The position numbers were made by a program, and so were the translations under genes. This document shows positions 1-7,132 of a stretch of 12,660 nt of DNA, piece by piece (within the stretch, counting starts at the first letter, position 1; every line of letters begins with the position of its first letter). The notes beneath the pieces were generated by a model that saw only the letters and a list, made by a program, of their open reading frames with translations, ran no database searches and was not told where the DNA came from. This stretch comes from an uncultured Oscillospiraceae bacterium (lineage in GTDB: Bacteria > Bacillota > Clostridia > Oscillospirales > Acutalibacteraceae). The stretch is from NCBI GenBank assembly GCA_958448165.1, contig CAUDCW010000030.1:1-12660 (forward strand), written 5' to 3'.

Positions 1-2
1 AA

Positions 3-227
3 GACCATATTCATATTTTGTTTGAAGCGACACCGCAAACTCAGCTTTCTACATTGGTGAACAATTATAAAACAGTAACGTCACGACTTCTCAGAAAAGA
101 GTTTGCTGAAATGCTCGCTCCGTATTATTGGAAACCGTACTTTTGGAGCAACTCATATTTTATTTGCTCTGTTTCAGACAGAAACGAAGCATTACTCCAA
201 TCGTATATCAATAGCCAAGAAAGCTAA
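3..227 (+). CDS. tnpA: IS200/IS605 transposase TnpA (Y1_Tnp, HUH), C-terminal fragment
   Basis: This is a 5'-truncated gene: reading begins at base 3 in frame with no start in the window and ends at TAA 225-227, giving about 74 residues of a protein normally near 130-155. The first visible residues read DHIHILFE, the HUH metal-binding motif. Next come WKPYFWSNSYF, a family-typical stretch just before the catalytic helix, and SYINSQ near the C-terminus. There the Tyr fits the nucleophile and the Gln four residues later fits the third metal ligand. All catalytic landmarks expected in this half are therefore present, and nothing suggests decay. TnpA cuts and rejoins single-stranded DNA at the element ends. 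It is transcribed opposite to the polysaccharide operon. An internal ATG at 18 exists but would remove the HUH motif, so it is not the true start. Confidence 0.85.
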   Translation, partial: DHIHILFEATPQTQLSTLVNNYKTVTSRLLRKEFAEMLAPYYWKPYFWSNSYFICSVSDRNEALLQSYINSQES

Positions 228-257
228 CTCCTCCCAAGCCTGCGGCTATGGAAGGAG
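228..257 (+). repeat. Imperfect hairpin just after tnpA stop, candidate IS right-end structure
   Basis: Bases 228-257 fold on themselves. CTCCT at 228-232 pairs with AGGAG at 253-257, CCA at 234-236 pairs with TGG at 249-251, and AGCC at 237-240 pairs with GGCT at 244-247 around a TGC loop. There is one C/A mismatch (233/252) and one bulged A at 248. It begins one base after the tnpA stop codon. Imperfect subterminal hairpins with a bulge or mismatch are what TnpA recognises in this family. The neighbouring hairpin at 251-272 overlaps it and competes for the same role. Confidence 0.5.
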
Positions 258-278
258 AATGCGCTTTCCTTCGTTTTT
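251..278 (+). terminator. Candidate terminator of tnpA, overlapping the IS right-end hairpin
   Basis: GAAGGAGA at 251-258 can pair with TTTCCTTC at 265-272 (one G-T pair), leaving a six-base loop. A G and five T residues at 274-278 follow. This resembles an intrinsic terminator for plus-strand transcripts, although the stem is only moderately GC-rich. It shares 251-257 with the hairpin at 228-257, so the two cannot form together. It could instead be the true right-end hairpin, since its foot is closer (9 bases) to the TCAA at 281-284. Confidence 0.35.
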
Positions 279-659
279 AATCAAAAGGCTTGTCTGAAAA
301 ATCATCCCAGAATTTTTCTCTGCCGCCAGGTTTCTCACACGGCGAAACAAGCGGTCACTGAATACTGTCCTCAATGCGTGTCTCTTTCCACTCGATCTTG
401 TCTTTTGCCTGTTCAAAGCGGTCAAGTCCTGTCTTATTATTAACAAGAACAAGCGACACGCCTTTATTGTCATTAAAACCCGGTACAGCTTTGTCAATGC
501 CCCAATAGTAATTGCAGCAGCCGGGCAGATTGCAAAACAAGCCGAGCAGCCGCAGCAGTTTTATTAATAGGAAAACAGCATCGGAATTTCTTTTGCTTCA
601 GCTTTGCTGTTGATATCGTCCGTTGATACACTATTTGTATTTTTCTTTTCCTCTGTCAT
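277..659 (-). pseudogene. Decayed ferredoxin-FrhB (coenzyme F420 hydrogenase beta-subunit-like) gene, last in the operon
   Basis: The start is ATG at 659-657, preceded by GGGAG at 675-671. The N-terminus reads MTEEKKNTNS and continues to LFSY. Two consecutive TAA codons follow at 564-566 and 561-563, then in the same frame NCCGCSACFAICP, a 4Fe-4S ferredoxin motif. Near 504-512 the reading jumps frame into YYWGIDKAVPGF, GVSLVLVNN, and so on. This matches the GDYWGVEK / GVSLVITN segment (residues 661-684) of the intact fusion protein encoded at 4846-7131. By comparison with that protein, about 245 residues between the first cluster and DYWG are missing. A TGA at 355-357 interrupts the tail, which then reads PCEKPGGREKFWDDFSDKP until homology ends at about 285, at the IS boundary; the last stop (277-279) lies in IS sequence. 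It begins 72 bases after wzx. The damage is therefore nonsense codons, an internal deletion with frameshift, and 3' truncation, which is well past a sequencing error. Confidence 0.8.
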
Positions 660-731
660 TGCAAAAGATTCTCCCTGCTTACAGTATTGAGTGAACAGAA
701 AAAATGATTTGAATTATCTGATTTGAGCGAG

Positions 732-2141
732 TTATGATTTTTTCACTTTCCTCATAAGCTTTCTGACAAGCGCCATAATCATTTTTCCGTCTAATATGCA
801 AAACATAGCTATTCCGATTGCTAAATTCAGTATGTTGCACACTGTGTTGTTTACAAAGCAGAGAACGCTCATAGCAATCAAAACAAGCACAACTATTACT
901 ATTCTTTTCAGGTCATACCTTATATCCACAAACTTTTTAAGGTCGATCATTCTGTAAATACACAAGAACAAATAGCTGATAAGTGTTGAACCCGAGGCGG
1001 CATACAAGCCTATCCATTGTATTGTAGCAATATCAAACACAAGATTGCACACAGCAGCCAAGGCTGTTGTGATGCCGACGCTGGTTGTTTTTTTATAAGC
1101 AACATATACGCCGCCGAGATATGCCGCTATACTTAGAAAGAATATAGCCAAAAATAAAATTGTCATATGACAATATGCATCCTCGTAATCACCTTGAATA
1201 AGCAAAGAAAACATAATAGGAGCTACCGCAACAAGCAAGCCGAAGACGCCCGCCATAAAATCAAAAACCGCCCTGAACATCTGCGTATAATAAGTCGACG
1301 CATCATCGTCCTTTGAGGCCATAGAGGCATTTTCCTGCCACGCCATATCAAATGTATTTGCAGCAATCATAAGCAACTGAGGAATTTTATTTGCAACAGA
1401 ATAAACAGCATTGGCGGCAACACCCATAAAGAAGGTTACAACCAATCTGTCTGACAGACGCATAACCCACATTGACATACTGTTCGGCACCATAGGCCAT
1501 GAATATTTGAGCAATTTCTTTACAGTGCTTTTGCTTAGCAACGAAAAGTCTATGTATCTGTGCAGGCGTGTTCTGAATATAAGATATAAGAATTCGACAG
1601 CGACAGAGGCTATCAGAGTGAGTGTAGCGCCAACCAAGCCTGTTCTGAGCCACAAAACAAAAACCAGTGCAAACAGCAATCTTCCGCAGGAACCGATTAT
1701 TGCGCTTATGGAATAATCCATATTTTTCGACAGACCTCTTACAATCTGACGTGCTGTGTTAACCAATATATCAAAGATGAAGTAAATGCATATAAGCCAT
1801 CTTACAAGCGGCTCTAACTGAAAAAGTGCAAAATATAAAATAATCAGAGCTATTATTGAAACAGGAAACGTAAAAGCAAAAATATTTGTAACGATTCTCT
1901 TTTCTTCCTTTAAATCACCTCGGACGTCAATTAAAAATCTGAACGCAGCTGTTTGAATCTGTAACGTGACAGCAGGCAGAAGCAGAGAAACCAACACGGT
2001 AATAAGGTCATATGTACCGTACTCCTCCTGCGTCAGATAGCCTGTTAATATAGGCAGAACAATAAAAGAAGCAAGTCGTGGTAGAAAATTTCCAATTGCA
2101 ATTATAATTGTATTTTTTATAAGCTTTTCTTCGCGTTTCAT
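732..2141 (-). CDS. wzx: Wzx-type polysaccharide flippase (MOP/PST family membrane protein)
   Basis: A 469-residue, highly hydrophobic protein that would move the undecaprenyl-linked repeat unit across the membrane for polymerisation. The N-terminus shows the typical pattern for these flippases: KNTIIIAIGNFLPRLASF, LPILTGYLTQEEYGTYDL, then a run of about 12 to 14 membrane segments. Short basic loops separate the segments (for example near HRYIDFSLLSKSTVKKLLKY). It has no signal peptide, as is normal for the family, and the length is usual (about 410-500). The start ATG at 2141 has a G-rich stretch (GGGGG, 2159-2155) about 13 bases upstream, a rather distant ribosome site. It follows wzy after a 276-base AT-rich gap, the largest gap in the operon, and precedes the frhB relic. 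The substrate cannot be read from the sequence. Confidence 0.9.
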   Translation of the reverse strand: MKREEKLIKNTIIIAIGNFLPRLASFIVLPILTGYLTQEEYGTYDLITVLVSLLLPAVTLQIQTAAFRFLIDVRGDLKEEKRIVTNIFAFTFPVSIIALIILYFALFQLEPLVRWLICIYFIFDILVNTARQIVRGLSKNMDYSISAIIGSCGRLLFALVFVLWLRTGLVGATLTLIASVAVEFLYLIFRTRLHRYIDFSLLSKSTVKKLLKYSWPMVPNSMSMWVMRLSDRLVVTFFMGVAANAVYSVANKIPQLLMIAANTFDMAWQENASMASKDDDASTYYTQMFRAVFDFMAGVFGLLVAVAPIMFSLLIQGDYEDAYCHMTILFLAIFFLSIAAYLGGVYVAYKKTTSVGITTALAAVCNLVFDIATIQWIGLYAASGSTLISYLFLCIYRMIDLKKFVDIRYDLKRIVIVVLVLIAMSVLCFVNNTVCNILNLAIGIAMFCILDGKMIMALVRKLMRKVKKS

Positions 2142-2417
2142 AAATTGATATTATCCCCCATATTGCCAATCCACTTAATAATTCTCATATAAATATTTGC
2201 AAACTCATAGTAAACAATGCATAGCTCATTTTCTGGCTAAATAAACAAGCTTATGAACATTATCATAATTTTATTCATAAAATAAACCGCCTTATTATAG
2301 CTACTCATTCAGTGCATATGCGTAAACAATAACATCATCAAAAAGAAAGGAAGAAATAGACTTAATAAATCATTTGTTTCTAGAAATTGTTAACTGTTAC
2401 AGATATACCAAGAGAGA
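2142..2417 (-). other. AT-rich gap between wzy and wzx with a short ORF remnant and a lone -10-like box
   Basis: This gap is clearly more AT-rich than the flanking genes. Read on the minus strand it contains a perfect TATAAT (2299-2294), but no convincing -35 hexamer at 16-18 bases. It also contains a short reading frame starting at ATG 2272-2270 with a TAG after 13 codons. The frame then stays open for 33 codons and ends at TGA 2138-2140, overlapping the wzx start as ATGA. The last part reads YEFANIYMRIIKWIGNMGDN, which looks protein-like but matches nothing I recognise. I see no GC-rich terminator stem after wzy. It may be the scar of a lost gene, or simply spacer. Confidence 0.3.
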
Positions 2418-3683
2418 CTAATTTTCTGCTGAAATTTTATATACCACTACCCTTTGAGCAAGAAAGAATACTGCGAGCAACGCCCACGTCCACTCAGACG
2501 AATACAAAGTGCTGGGTGAAATACAGCCTATTGCAAAAACGACACCGAACGAAATTGCACCGCAGATAATGTAGCACGCCTCATTTCGTGTTTTGTCGCT
2601 TCTGTATGCTTTTATCAGCTTAATATAATACTTAATCCAAGTTACAGCCACGATAGCAGCAATTACGGTGCCTGAACCGACAAGAATCTCAAGCCACCAG
2701 TTGTGTAAGTTTGGTATATTATTTGTGAACCTTGTTCCGTAATTGGTCATCCAATATTCAACATTACCCGGACCGACGCCTAAGCCGTAAGTATCAAAAT
2801 AAAAGTCTAAACCGTTTGCGTATGCGTTCATTCTGTAATAATCGGTACCAGTTGAGGCAGATGTATTGATATCAAAAGCTTTACCGATTATTTCCAATAT
2901 ATATGAATACACACCAGGATTCAGCCACAAAAACAGAGCAATCACCGCCGCAACGGCAATTATTCTGAAAACGATTTTGCGGCTTTTTGCCATAAGTAAT
3001 ACATAAATAAGCACACCTGCTAAAAGCGCAATTACTGAACCTCTTGAACCCGTTTTGACATTAAGCACCAAAGAAGAAACAAGCAAGCAAATATATATAA
3101 CTTTTTGCAGCTTTCTTTTTTCTATTGAAATTGCGATAAGAAGCAATATTGCCATCAAGGACAAATAAAATGCGAAATTATTTGTATTTGTAAAGGTTGA
3201 AACAGGATATCCGTACATCGAATATTTCTCGGAATATATTGAAAACAAATATACCTTCGTGGAAACTTCCATCCAGCCTAAAAAATTATGAAAAACAAGC
3301 GCAGCAAAAAGGGAGTTCAGCACTTTTTTTAATTTACCTGTATCAGTAATAAGCCTTTGTCCGTAATAAACGAACAGAAACGCTTCAAATAGAATTATCC
3401 CGGAGCTTACGACGCTTGATTTTGACTGCGCCCAAACGAGGGATAACACAGTCCAGACATTCCACGCAAGAAGCGCAACGATCCACTCACAGTTACCCTT
3501 TGAATTATATTGGATTTTACCGTGATTTATAATAATATCAAACACTATTAGGGCTAACAACGCAATACGAACCGGATTTATATATACACCTGCCACTGAA
3601 AAAGAAAAAATATATTTAAACTGTGACAAGAATAAACAAAAGCAATACACATTAAGCATCCTAATTCTGCTTAGCCTCCTCAT
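2418..3683 (-). CDS. wzy: Wzy-type polysaccharide polymerase / O-antigen ligase family membrane protein
   Basis: A 421-residue protein with about 10-11 hydrophobic segments, of the length and shape of Wzy_C/O-antigen-ligase (PF04932) proteins that join repeat units outside the membrane. Visible family landmarks are TGSRGS (residues 211-216) at the start of a membrane segment and GVGPGN (302-307) in a long outer loop (about 255-330). NLHNWWLEI (325-333) has the conserved His-Asn just before the next helix. Together with wzx next to it, polymerase is more likely than ligase. The start is uncertain. ATG 3683 overlaps the upstream glycosyltransferase by 23 bases and lacks a clear ribosome site. 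ATG 3659, nine codons in, begins MLNVYCFC and sits 15 bases after a perfect AGGAGG (3680-3675). Either start leaves the first membrane segment intact. Confidence 0.85.
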   Translation of the reverse strand: MRRLSRIRMLNVYCFCLFLSQFKYIFSFSVAGVYINPVRIALLALIVFDIIINHGKIQYNSKGNCEWIVALLAWNVWTVLSLVWAQSKSSVVSSGIILFEAFLFVYYGQRLITDTGKLKKVLNSLFAALVFHNFLGWMEVSTKVYLFSIYSEKYSMYGYPVSTFTNTNNFAFYLSLMAILLLIAISIEKRKLQKVIYICLLVSSLVLNVKTGSRGSVIALLAGVLIYVLLMAKSRKIVFRIIAVAAVIALFLWLNPGVYSYILEIIGKAFDINTSASTGTDYYRMNAYANGLDFYFDTYGLGVGPGNVEYWMTNYGTRFTNNIPNLHNWWLEILVGSGTVIAAIVAVTWIKYYIKLIKAYRSDKTRNEACYIICGAISFGVVFAIGCISPSTLYSSEWTWALLAVFFLAQRVVVYKISAEN

Positions 3684-4821
3684 TACCTATAAGTCCAAGA
3701 TAGCAGTGCTCTATCTGCATTGCTACTGCCTTTGGTGAAAAAGCCGACAAAGTATTCTCTCTGATTTCTTTTGAATTATATTCATGTATATTTTCGTACA
3801 TATAATTTATGGCATTAAAAACAGCCTGCGTATTATTAGATTCAATCAATATTCCATTTTTTGAAGTCACAAAATTTTCTGGTCCTCCGCTTTTAGCTGC
3901 AATAACAGGCAAACCCATAGCCATTGCCTCAATATATACAACGCCAAATGTTTCGGCCTCTGAAACAAGGGCAAAGCAATCGGACTGCGCCATACACTCT
4001 GCAATCACCTTGCGTGGGCAAGCGCCGTGAAGAATAACGCATTGCTGCAATGATCTGCTGTTAATCTGATTGAGCAGATTTTCTTTTTCGACACCTGCAC
4101 CGAAAATATTCAGTATTGAATTCGGATGCTCTTTATGAAAATCAGCAAAAGCATCGATCAGTAAATCCATCTGTTTTAGCTTAATCAAAGAACCGACCGA
4201 TATAATGCTGAATTTCTCAGCCGTTTTATTTTTTCCGCTATGTTGAGTCGGATTGAAGCTATCGGTATCAACAACGTTGGGTATAACTTCTGAAATTATA
4301 TCAAAATTACTAGCAAGACTTTTTTTCACAGTTTCACTAACTGCAATTACTCTGTCATAATAGCGGTAAGTTTCCTTACCTGTTATCAAGACAGGCGTAT
4401 CAATATTTTGACGATTAATTTTTGAAAGATGCTCTGTCAAAACAAGCGGTATGTTTTCGTCTTTAAGAACCTTAGCGGTTGTATATCCTATCTCCTGAAA
4501 ATGCGCATGGATAATATCGGGCTTGCCGTATCGTGCAACACACTGCTTATACAGCGATGAAAGAGCCTTTGCCCGAACGGCACGCAGGATTTTTGGGGAA
4601 AGCTTTCCGCACGGAATATTGACAGCTTCGATATTTACTCCGCTTTTTTGAAAGCTTTCGCGTCCGAATTTTCTTTTTCTGCGAAACGACCTCAGATCAA
4701 GAGCAAGAAAAACAACCTCGTGACCGATACTTGCAAGAGCCTTCGCCTGGTCAAATTCAAAAATACCGTTCTTAACATATTTTTCGGAAGGATATCCTCG
4801 TGAAATAATATATATTCTCAT
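3661..4821 (-). CDS. Glycosyltransferase family 4 (GT-B fold), cytoplasmic
   Basis: A 386-residue retaining glycosyltransferase of the GT4 family, normal length (about 360-400). The N-terminal domain starts IYIISRGYPSEKYVKNGIFE with the early Gly/Pro-rich acceptor loop. HAHFQE (105-110) and TEH (129-131) are typical of the acceptor side, and PNVVD (181-185) marks the domain junction. The C-terminal Rossmann domain begins FSIISVGSLIKLKQ (204-217) and carries the EX7E motif, E290 and E298, in EAETFGVVYIEAM, which binds the nucleotide sugar. It should add one sugar to the lipid-linked repeat unit on the inner membrane face. The start ATG 4821 has AAAGGGG about eight bases upstream. It lies 24 bases after the fusion gene and overlaps or abuts wzy. 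Donor and linkage cannot be told from sequence. Confidence 0.9.
   Translation of the reverse strand: MRIYIISRGYPSEKYVKNGIFEFDQAKALASIGHEVVFLALDLRSFRRKRKFGRESFQKSGVNIEAVNIPCGKLSPKILRAVRAKALSSLYKQCVARYGKPDIIHAHFQEIGYTTAKVLKDENIPLVLTEHLSKINRQNIDTPVLITGKETYRYYDRVIAVSETVKKSLASNFDIISEVIPNVVDTDSFNPTQHSGKNKTAEKFSIISVGSLIKLKQMDLLIDAFADFHKEHPNSILNIFGAGVEKENLLNQINSRSLQQCVILHGACPRKVIAECMAQSDCFALVSEAETFGVVYIEAMAMGLPVIAAKSGGPENFVTSKNGILIESNNTQAVFNAINYMYENIHEYNSKEIRENTLSAFSPKAVAMQIEHCYLGLIGNEEAKQN
3675..3680 (-). promoter_or_regulatory. AGGAGG inside the end of the GT4 gene, near two possible wzy starts
   Basis: A perfect AGGAGG lies directly after ATG 3683 and 15 bases before ATG 3659. It cannot serve the first ATG and is unusually far from the second, so the wzy start is left open. 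It is the strongest Shine-Dalgarno sequence in the window. Confidence 0.5.
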
Positions 4822-4845
4822 TTTCGGGCCCCTTTCTTGTCGGTT

Positions 4846-7131
4846 TTATTTTATCAATGTACGGATAATCTCCTTGACCTTGCCTTTAAGATTCCATTCT
4901 CCATAGGTTTTTGCGGCACTTTCATATGATTCTCTCATACGGGTGATGCACGCAAGTCTTTGCATCGGAATCTCCATAGGCTTTTTAAGAGAGTTCTGTA
5001 ATGTATCCTGCTTTTCAAGCGGCAATATCTCAACATTATCCGATGCCAGACGGAAAAATTCATCGCCTTTCTGAGAATTGGTGATAACGAGAGATACGCC
5101 AAGCTTGTCTTTGAAATCCTTATGAAATTTTTCTACTCCCCAGTAATCGCCGATTGTGATATCACCGGGACGATCAAAGCAGCTGTAGCGGCAGTGGTAG
5201 CAGGAATTGCGGTTTATCAAGCCGTGCGAAAACATAACCGAATATGCTTTCAGCCAGCCGACATTGCGGTACTTTTTGCCGTCAATCACGGCAGAAACGC
5301 TGTAGCCTCCCCAACCGATTTCCTTGTCACGGTGCTTCAGCGAGGTAAGGTTGCCGCGTTGCTTCAGGTAGTCAATATAAATCTGAAACATCTCGGGAGA
5401 TGGAATTCCATGGCAGATTATATCGCAGGTAATAAGGTTATCATAATCTTTGCCGAGGTATTTTTTCAACCCCGCTATCTGACACGGTGTTCCTGTGAAC
5501 AGAACCTTCCTCCCCTGACAGAGAAGTTCCTTTGCTTGTCTGAATCTGTTAAAGGCTTTGCCCTGAACATAATATGTCGCCGCCTGCTTTTTAACCTTTT
5601 GCATCGTGTCGGCAACAGTATGCTCAATATGCCAATCGCTGTGCATTTCAGAGGCTATAACAACGCCGCCCTGATTGATAATAAGCTGAGAAAGAGCAGT
5701 AAAAGCTCCGCCGGAAGAGCTGCTGCGCCGGATATCGTCAGAGTTCTTGAACGCATAATAATGCTGTTCATTCACACTCTCAGCTTTATTATTAATCTGA
5801 CAGACATTTTTGCAGTTGTTGCAGCGAATACAAAGCTCTTGATTTATTACGGGACTTAAAAATCCGTCACAATCGGGTTTCATCTCTATGGCGTGAGTAG
5901 GGCATTTTTCGTAGCAGGCTCCGCAGCCGGTGCACTTATCCTCGGGACAAATGCTGAATTTTTTATCACGGCTTACAGCATAAGCAGGCTCTGCTAACGC
6001 ATCGACAGCCTCTGCCCCATCATACAGCGCTGCTTTCAAAAAGCTCTTTGAATATTCACGATAGGGACGCAGACGTTCTTCAGCCGTGTCAAAATCAATC
6101 GGTTTTTTCACATCTTCCAAAGTCATACGGCGCGAAAAAATGCGGTCCTCAAGACCGGTAATCTGAAGAAGATTCAGCAGTCTTTCATCACGGCCTTCAT
6201 CACCCGAGAGAATGGCGACAAACGGCTTGTGAAGAATTATTGCAAACGCCAGACAATGGAACGAAGTTGTAACAACAAGCTGTGCATTGTCGATCTCCTG
6301 CAAGAATTCTTCAGGAGCCATTGCAAAAGTAATTTTCTGATCTCTTTTCAGAAAATCCTTTGGGCTTACAGACGATGAAAGAATATGCTTTTTGTTTTCT
6401 TTCCACCCTGTCACACGACCGAAATCATTGGGATTGAATCGTGCGTTCATATAATAAAAGGTGTAATCGCAGTCCTTTTTTCCCTGCGGAATCAGCTTTC
6501 TCCATTCTTCGGCATCAAGCAGGAACACAGGGTCCAGCACCAGGTGCGCATGTCTGCCGGTAAGCTTTTCTATAAGCTCAACGCCGTGCTTTTCACGGGT
6601 GGAAAGGCAGTCGATATTATTCAAAAGCTTTGAAAACCTCTTATGTTCGCTTTCGGGTATTTCAGCAATACCGAAGCTTGAAGAATAAGAGATTTTCTTT
6701 TTGTTGTCGGCGACAAAATCCAAAAAGTAAGCAGGATCGCCGCCGTTGTGTCCATCGTTCCAGACTTGATCACTGCCAACAATAAATTTATCATATTCTT
6801 TTTCTAACACCGATGCCTCAGAAACGCTTGAATAAACCTTATCTGTTTTACGCAGATGAGAAGAATAAAATCTGTCAAATTTTTTGCCGCGCGACCACAC
6901 AAACGGAGCACCGCAGACATTCTTGATTATTCCCTTCAGATTTTTTTCTTTAATTGAGTTTGCGATTCTGACAGATACCTTATAACCGTTTGCACGGCGT
7001 TCGTTAATATAATCAATATATTCACATTCAACGCCGAGTCTGTCAACAGCCTCCTGCAAAGCGTATGCCTGCAGACAGGCACCGTAGTTATACGCATTAT
7101 GGAAGGAAATCAACGCTGCTTTCATATACAT
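4846..7131 (-). CDS. Fusion: polysaccharide pyruvyltransferase + 2x[4Fe-4S] ferredoxin + FrhB-type domain
   Basis: A 761-residue, three-part cytoplasmic protein. Residues 3-375 are a polysaccharide pyruvyltransferase domain (PF04230, as in CsaB/WcaK-type enzymes that make pyruvate acetals from PEP): ISFHNAYNYGACLQAYAL at 8-25, GSDQVWN at 119-125, STREKHG at 177-183, and TTSFHCLAFA at 288-297. Residues 395-445 are a ferredoxin with two complete clusters, Cys 400, 403, 406, 410 and Cys 434, 437, 440, 444. Residues 455-760 are the coenzyme F420 hydrogenase beta-subunit N and C domains: SSSGGAFTAL (471-480), GTPCQIAGLKKYL (547-559), and a Cys-rich CYHCRYSCFDRPGDITIGDYWG region (644-665 overall). 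No internal stops are seen. Two starts are possible, ATG 7131 and ATG 7125. GGAG at 7139-7136 is 4 or 10 bases away, and family alignment (MKAALISF) favours 7125. The partner of the redox half is unknown. Its presence between two GT4 genes implies modification of the repeat unit. Confidence 0.9.
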   Translation of the reverse strand: MYMKAALISFHNAYNYGACLQAYALQEAVDRLGVECEYIDYINERRANGYKVSVRIANSIKEKNLKGIIKNVCGAPFVWSRGKKFDRFYSSHLRKTDKVYSSVSEASVLEKEYDKFIVGSDQVWNDGHNGGDPAYFLDFVADNKKKISYSSSFGIAEIPESEHKRFSKLLNNIDCLSTREKHGVELIEKLTGRHAHLVLDPVFLLDAEEWRKLIPQGKKDCDYTFYYMNARFNPNDFGRVTGWKENKKHILSSSVSPKDFLKRDQKITFAMAPEEFLQEIDNAQLVVTTSFHCLAFAIILHKPFVAILSGDEGRDERLLNLLQITGLEDRIFSRRMTLEDVKKPIDFDTAEERLRPYREYSKSFLKAALYDGAEAVDALAEPAYAVSRDKKFSICPEDKCTGCGACYEKCPTHAIEMKPDCDGFLSPVINQELCIRCNNCKNVCQINNKAESVNEQHYYAFKNSDDIRRSSSSGGAFTALSQLIINQGGVVIASEMHSDWHIEHTVADTMQKVKKQAATYYVQGKAFNRFRQAKELLCQGRKVLFTGTPCQIAGLKKYLGKDYDNLITCDIICHGIPSPEMFQIYIDYLKQRGNLTSLKHRDKEIGWGGYSVSAVIDGKKYRNVGWLKAYSVMFSHGLINRNSCYHCRYSCFDRPGDITIGDYWGVEKFHKDFKDKLGVSLVITNSQKGDEFFRLASDNVEILPLEKQDTLQNSLKKPMEIPMQRLACITRMRESYESAAKTYGEWNLKGKVKEIIRTLIK

Positions 7132-7132
7132 A

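Larger units (their letters stand above)
1..284 (+). mobile_element. Right-hand part of an IS200/IS605-family insertion sequence
   Basis: The element is cut by the left edge of the window. It consists of the C-terminal part of a Y1 (HUH) transposase, followed by a short tail with hairpin-forming sequence, as expected for a family that has subterminal hairpins instead of terminal inverted repeats. The right boundary at about 284 is inferred from two things. First, homology of the minus strand to an FrhB-family protein stops at about 285. Second, the tetranucleotide TCAA, which I recall as the right-end cleavage site of IS608, lies at 281-284. No tnpB is visible on this side. The left end, target site and full length are outside the window. 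Confidence 0.6.

Noticed and set aside
246..497. 83-codon open frame on the minus strand
   Set aside because: It is the out-of-frame continuation of the ferredoxin part of the relic past the deletion junction. The homologous reading in this stretch is the neighbouring frame (YYWGIDK and onward).
705..726. 8-base direct repeat TGATTTGA (705-712 and 719-726) between wzx and the frhB relic
   Set aside because: Only two short AT-rich copies, with no dyad symmetry and no known operator match. Likely chance.
2294..2299. Perfect TATAAT on the minus strand in the wzy-wzx gap as an internal promoter
   Set aside because: No acceptable -35 hexamer at 16-18 bases and no TG extension; such boxes are common in AT-rich spacer. 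Kept only as a note on the gap.
5122..5859. 245-codon open frame on the plus strand
   Set aside because: It lies entirely opposite the FrhB half of the fusion gene, has no recognisable domain, and the minus strand shows conserved cluster Cys and FrhB motifs over the same bases.
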